Below, piece after piece: positions 61,127-64,000 of a stretch of 64,000 bases of DNA; within the stretch, counting starts at the first letter, position 1, and every line of letters starts with the position of its first letter. Source of the DNA: Puia dinghuensis. GTDB taxonomy: Bacteria; Bacteroidota; Bacteroidia; Chitinophagales; Chitinophagaceae. The notes below the pieces were generated by a model, which worked only from the letters and a program-made list of their open reading frames with translations, did not search any database and was not told the origin of the DNA. Location: NCBI GenBank assembly GCA_026225275.1, contig JAMFSL010000169.1:1-64000 (forward strand), in the 5' to 3' direction. Made by a program: the position numbers and the translations under genes.

Positions 61127-61672
61127 ATGATGGGAGCGCCTAAAAAAATCACTATTACACTGCTGTTTGGCCTGATTGCTGCTGGGTGTATGATCCTGTT
61201 CACCCTGGGCATGTATTGGGCCGGGCCGCATGTCTTTCTGGGGCAGACGGCCTATCTGTTCCACATCGTGCTGATTTTACTGGCGGCGGTGGCGGCCGTG
61301 CTGGAAAAAAGGGCTCATGGCGGTGTCCTTGATTTCAGACCGGCACTCAAGGCCTGTTTTGCGGTCATGGTCCTGGGGCTTGCCGTTCAATACCTTTTCA
61401 CGTGGCTTTTGCTGAATGTATTCGATCCGGCCTTCAGAAAAGCGCTGCTGCCTGTCGTACAGGACAACATGGTGAAAGCTTACCATCGCTTCGGGGCGAG
61501 CGAGAACGACATTCAGCAGGCCATAGACGCGGAGAAAGGGCAGGACCCCTTCACGTTCGGCCGGATGTTCACGGGGTTGGGATTTAATATAATTATTTAC
61601 TTTCTTATCGCGCTGTTGATTGCAGCAACGGTGAGGACGAAAAGGGTGCCGTTGCCAAAGTCCGACAGGTAA
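61127..61672 (+). CDS. DUF4199 family membrane protein
   Basis: This is a protein of 181 residues with four hydrophobic segments: ITITLLFGLIAAGCMILFTLG, YLFHIVLILLAAVAAVL, AVMVLGLAVQYLFTWLLLNVF and GLGFNIIIYFLIALLIAATV. It also has the DUF4199 pattern of a soluble loop (DNMVKAYHRFGASENDIQQAI) before the last helix. Function is unknown. In Bacteroidota it is regularly found next to a GT2 gene like the one that follows 9 bases later, suggesting a role with polyprenyl-linked sugar transfer. Two adjacent ATGs are possible. Confidence 0.82.
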   Translation: MMGAPKKITITLLFGLIAAGCMILFTLGMYWAGPHVFLGQTAYLFHIVLILLAAVAAVLEKRAHGGVLDFRPALKACFAVMVLGLAVQYLFTWLLLNVFDPAFRKALLPVVQDNMVKAYHRFGASENDIQQAIDAEKGQDPFTFGRMFTGLGFNIIIYFLIALLIAATVRTKRVPLPKSDR

Positions 61673-61681
61673 ATCTAACAA

Positions 61682-62635
61682 ATGGATATTTCAATCGTCA
61701 TACCGGTCTATAATGAGGATGAGTCCTTACCCGAGCTGTGCAGTTGGATAGGGAAAGTCATGCATGAGAACGGGTTTTCCTATGAAGTCATCCTGGTCGA
61801 CGACGGCAGCACGGATCAATCATGGGAGGTCATCGCCGATCTGCGCAAGGCCAACCACAGCATCAAAGGCATCAGGTTTCAGCGCAACTACGGCAAATCG
61901 GCCGCACTGAATGAAGGTTTCAAAGTGGCGAAGGGAGATGTGGTGATCACGATGGATGCCGACATGCAGGATAGCCCTGACGAGATCCCCGCCTTACGAA
62001 AGATGATCCTCGAAGATCGTTACGATATGGTCAGTGGCTGGAAAAAAGTCCGGCACGACCCGATCTCCAAGACCCTGCCGTCGAAATTCTTCAACTGGAC
62101 CACCGCCAGGGTCAGCAAGATCCCTTTGCATGATTTCAACTGCGGGCTGAAGGCCTATCGGAATAAAGTCATTAAAAGCATTGAAGTGTATGGCGAAATG
62201 CACCGGTATATTCCTGTGATCGCCAAATGGTCGGGATTTAGAAAGATCGGCGAAAAGGTGGTCGAACATCGCGCCCGTAAATACGGCTATACCAAATTCG
62301 GCGGCCTGGGCCGTGGGCTGAAAGGCCTGCTGGATCTGGCCTCGATCACCTTTGTCGGCAAATATGGTAAACGCCCCATGCATTTCTTCGGACCGCTGGG
62401 CCTTATCTTCTTTCTCATTGGCTTTGGCGAGACCATCTCCTTTATCATCCAGAAGTTCAACAACATGTCGTCTTTTAGCTTGACGAACAAACCATCCTTT
62501 TATATCGCGCTGACCTGCATGGTGCTGGGCAGCCAACTCTTTCTGACAGGTTTTGTGGCTGAGCTTATTTCGCGCAATTCTCCCGGCCGCAATTTTTACC
62601 TGATCGAACAAAAACTCGGGCTGGACAATCCATGA
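61682..62635 (+). CDS. GT2 polyprenyl-phosphate glycosyltransferase (DPM1/GtrB-like)
   Basis: This is a protein of 317 residues. The GT-A catalytic part spans residues 1-225: IVIPVYNEDESLPEL at the start, VILVDDGSTDQSWEV, and the metal-binding DADMQDSPDEIP. Two C-terminal membrane helices follow (GLIFFLIGFGETISFII; FYIALTCMVLGSQLFLTGFVAEL). Enzymes of this shape move a sugar from a nucleotide donor to a lipid phosphate on the inner face of the membrane, feeding GT39/GT-C enzymes outside; the GT39-like and YfhO proteins in this window could be consumers. Its stop overlaps the next start (ATGA). Confidence 0.93.
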   Translation: MDISIVIPVYNEDESLPELCSWIGKVMHENGFSYEVILVDDGSTDQSWEVIADLRKANHSIKGIRFQRNYGKSAALNEGFKVAKGDVVITMDADMQDSPDEIPALRKMILEDRYDMVSGWKKVRHDPISKTLPSKFFNWTTARVSKIPLHDFNCGLKAYRNKVIKSIEVYGEMHRYIPVIAKWSGFRKIGEKVVEHRARKYGYTKFGGLGRGLKGLLDLASITFVGKYGKRPMHFFGPLGLIFFLIGFGETISFIIQKFNNMSSFSLTNKPSFYIALTCMVLGSQLFLTGFVAELISRNSPGRNFYLIEQKLGLDNP

Positions 62636-63843
62636 GCCGCCCCGAACCAACAGCGCATCCATTCTCCGGCCCCTCCGAGGCGGACCCCTCCCGCAAAGGA
62701 TCAGTCGTCATCATCGGACCGGCACACCCGCTACGCGGCGGTCTGGCTACCTTCGACCAACGGCTTGCGAGAGAATTCATCGCTGAGGGCTATGATTGCC
62801 GGATCTACTCCTTCTCCCTGCAATACCCTTCTTTTCTGTTTCCCGGTACGACCCAATACTCTACCGAGCCGCCGCCGGAAGGGCTGACGATTCTCTCCCG
62901 CATCAATTCCATCAACCCCTTCAACTGGTGGAGCGTCGGCGAAGAGCTGCGAAAAGCCAGGCCCGACCTTATCGTCGTTCGTTACTGGCTGCCCTTTATG
63001 GGGCCCGCGCTGGGTACTATCCTGAGACGGGTGCGGAAGAACCGGCATACCCGCATCGTAGCTATTACAGACAATGTCATCCCCCACGAAAAGAGACCAG
63101 GCGACAAACCTTTCACCCGTTATTTCCTGGCAGCCTGCGATGCCTTTATTACGATGAGCGGGAAAGTGATGCAGGATCTCCGCCAGTTTCAGCCGGATAA
63201 ACCAGCTACGCAGGTGGCGCATCCCCTGTACGACAATTTTGGCCAGCCGATACCCCGGGACACAGCCCGTGCCCTGCTGCGACAAAAAGGAGTGGATATC
63301 GGGGACAAAGACAAAGTGCTGCTGTTCTTCGGCTTTATCCGTAAATACAAAGGCCTCGATATTGCTCTGGAAGCCATGGCAGACCAACGGGTCCGCGACC
63401 TCGGTATCAAATTGCTGGTAGCCGGCGAGTTCTACGAAGATGCGGCGCCGTACCGCGACCTGATCCACTCGCTGGGGATCGAAAAGTCTTTGCTGCTGCG
63501 AACGGACTTTATCCCTGACGGAGAAGTCCGTGACTATCTTTGCGCAGCCGATGCCGTCATCCAACCTTACCGGAATGCTACTCAGAGTGGGGTAACGCCC
63601 CTCGCCTATCATTTTGAGAAGCCGATGATCGTGTCCAATGTCGGCGGCTTGGCTGCCCTCGTGCCGCACGAACTGGTAGGGTTGGTCGCGGAACCACGTC
63701 CCGGTCCGATGGCCGATGCCATCCTCCGGTATTTTATACTGGGCGAATCCTTTTTCATCTCCAACCTCCGCCGGGAAAAAGAAAAATATTCCTGGAGCCG
63801 GTTGGTGGCCAACATTATAGCCTTATGCACCCCTTCGATCTGA
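62632..63843 (+). CDS. GT4-type glycosyltransferase
   Basis: This is a GT-B-fold glycosyltransferase of 403 residues. The N-domain opens with VVIIGPAHPLRGGLATFDQRL (the GG loop that contacts the donor). The C-domain has VLLFFGFIRKYKGLDIALEA and LRTDFIPDGEVRDYLCAADAVIQPY..QSGVTPLAYHFEKPMI, where family 4 enzymes place the E-x7-E donor site; here the first acid is replaced in the QSG stretch. It is cytosolic or peripheral to the membrane and likely acts in envelope polysaccharide assembly with its operon neighbours. The next gene starts inside its end. Confidence 0.9.
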   Translation: MSRPEPTAHPFSGPSEADPSRKGSVVIIGPAHPLRGGLATFDQRLAREFIAEGYDCRIYSFSLQYPSFLFPGTTQYSTEPPPEGLTILSRINSINPFNWWSVGEELRKARPDLIVVRYWLPFMGPALGTILRRVRKNRHTRIVAITDNVIPHEKRPGDKPFTRYFLAACDAFITMSGKVMQDLRQFQPDKPATQVAHPLYDNFGQPIPRDTARALLRQKGVDIGDKDKVLLFFGFIRKYKGLDIALEAMADQRVRDLGIKLLVAGEFYEDAAPYRDLIHSLGIEKSLLLRTDFIPDGEVRDYLCAADAVIQPYRNATQSGVTPLAYHFEKPMIVSNVGGLAALVPHELVGLVAEPRPGPMADAILRYFILGESFFISNLRREKEKYSWSRLVANIIALCTPSI

Positions 63844-64000
63844 AAGAAATAGACACCCGCTGGACCCTCTTCCTCGACAGGGACGGAGTCCTCAACCACG
63901 AAAAGGAGGGCAGCTATGTCCTGCATTATGACGAATTCGTTTTCTACGACAATGTGAAGGAAGCCCTTCGAATTTGCGCATCGGCATTCGGCAGGATTGT
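63825..64000 (+). CDS. HAD family phosphatase, GmhB-like (partial)
   Basis: This is the N-terminal 58 residues of a gene that runs off the window. The translation begins MHPFDLKEIDTRWTLFLDRD and continues GVLNHEKEGSYVLHYDEFVFYDNVKEAL. LDRDGVLN is the HAD nucleophile motif, and its exact form with the following residues is typical of D-glycero-heptose 1,7-bisphosphate phosphatase or histidinol-phosphatase-type HADs. In this operon a heptose or nucleotide-sugar role is the better guess. The ATG at 63825 overlaps the GT4 stop by 19 bases. Confidence 0.8.
   Translation, partial: MHPFDLKEIDTRWTLFLDRDGVLNHEKEGSYVLHYDEFVFYDNVKEALRICASAFGRI

Noticed and set aside
62731..63669. Minus-strand open frame of 312 codons opposite the GT4 gene
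   Set aside because: It is a shadow of a clear glycosyltransferase in a tightly packed operon.

Overview
The window reads as a chromosomal segment of a Bacteroidota bacterium, most likely family Chitinophagaceae. The evidence is two SusC/SusD pairs, a DUF1735-type surface glycan protein, a PUR/DUF3276 protein, a hybrid-propeller sensor kinase, a degraded type IX secretion-tail protein, and promoters of the TTTG / TAnnTTTG type. Shine-Dalgarno sites are nearly absent. The species cannot be told from the sequence alone.

Layout. (1) 0-14 kb, core genome: the 3' end of valS; a secreted HExxH/beta-propeller/barrel protein; membrane glycosyltransferases (GT39-like, YfhO, GT2); PrsW protease; GNAT; queuosine-precursor transporter; PUR protein; lipid-type ABC exporter; tRNA-Ser(UGA). 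(2) 14.2-14.46 kb: dense stem-loops directly behind the tRNA. (3) 14.5-23 kb, accessory and partly decayed: LtrA, aldehyde dehydrogenase, metallo-hydrolase, AraC regulator, a stretch of gene debris (19.8-21.4 kb), an HSL-type hydrolase and a Crp-like regulator. (4) 23-37 kb, first glycan locus: hybrid-propeller kinase, LuxR response regulator, SusC, SusD, a flavin-dependent monooxygenase and a frameshifted GH31 glycosidase, followed by AraC and NmrA genes. Much of 15.7-35.5 kb is visibly AT-richer than its flanks. (5) 37-50 kb, second glycan locus: OmpR-type two-component pair, basic-secretory-protein protease, SusC, SusD, DUF1735 lipoprotein, and a remarkable single reading frame joining a cytosolic-type Gfo/Idh oxidoreductase to a GH20 beta-hexosaminidase. 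(6) 50-59.8 kb, signalling and envelope: TPR kinase, hybrid PAS kinase, barrel protein, lipoprotein, then a cyclic-nucleotide-domain kinase beside a response regulator fused to a thioredoxin-reductase-like flavoprotein. (7) 59.8-64 kb: a tight operon with a degenerate dihydroorotase homologue, DUF4199 protein, GT2, GT4 and the start of a GmhB-type HAD phosphatase.

How they work together. Locus 4 is a sense-and-import unit: the kinase would detect a sugar, the LuxR regulator would switch on the adjacent susCD, and GH31 would trim alpha-linked sugars, although GH31 is now interrupted. Locus 5 looks suited to N-acetylhexosamine-containing glycans or glycoproteins (protease, importer, DUF1735 binder, GH20). 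The strongest candidates for unusual biology are the Gfo/Idh-GH20 fusion and the redox-looking two-component pair at 56.6-59.8 kb. The catalytically degenerate dihydroorotase and the structured repeat shared by the tRNA flank and the gene-debris zone come next.
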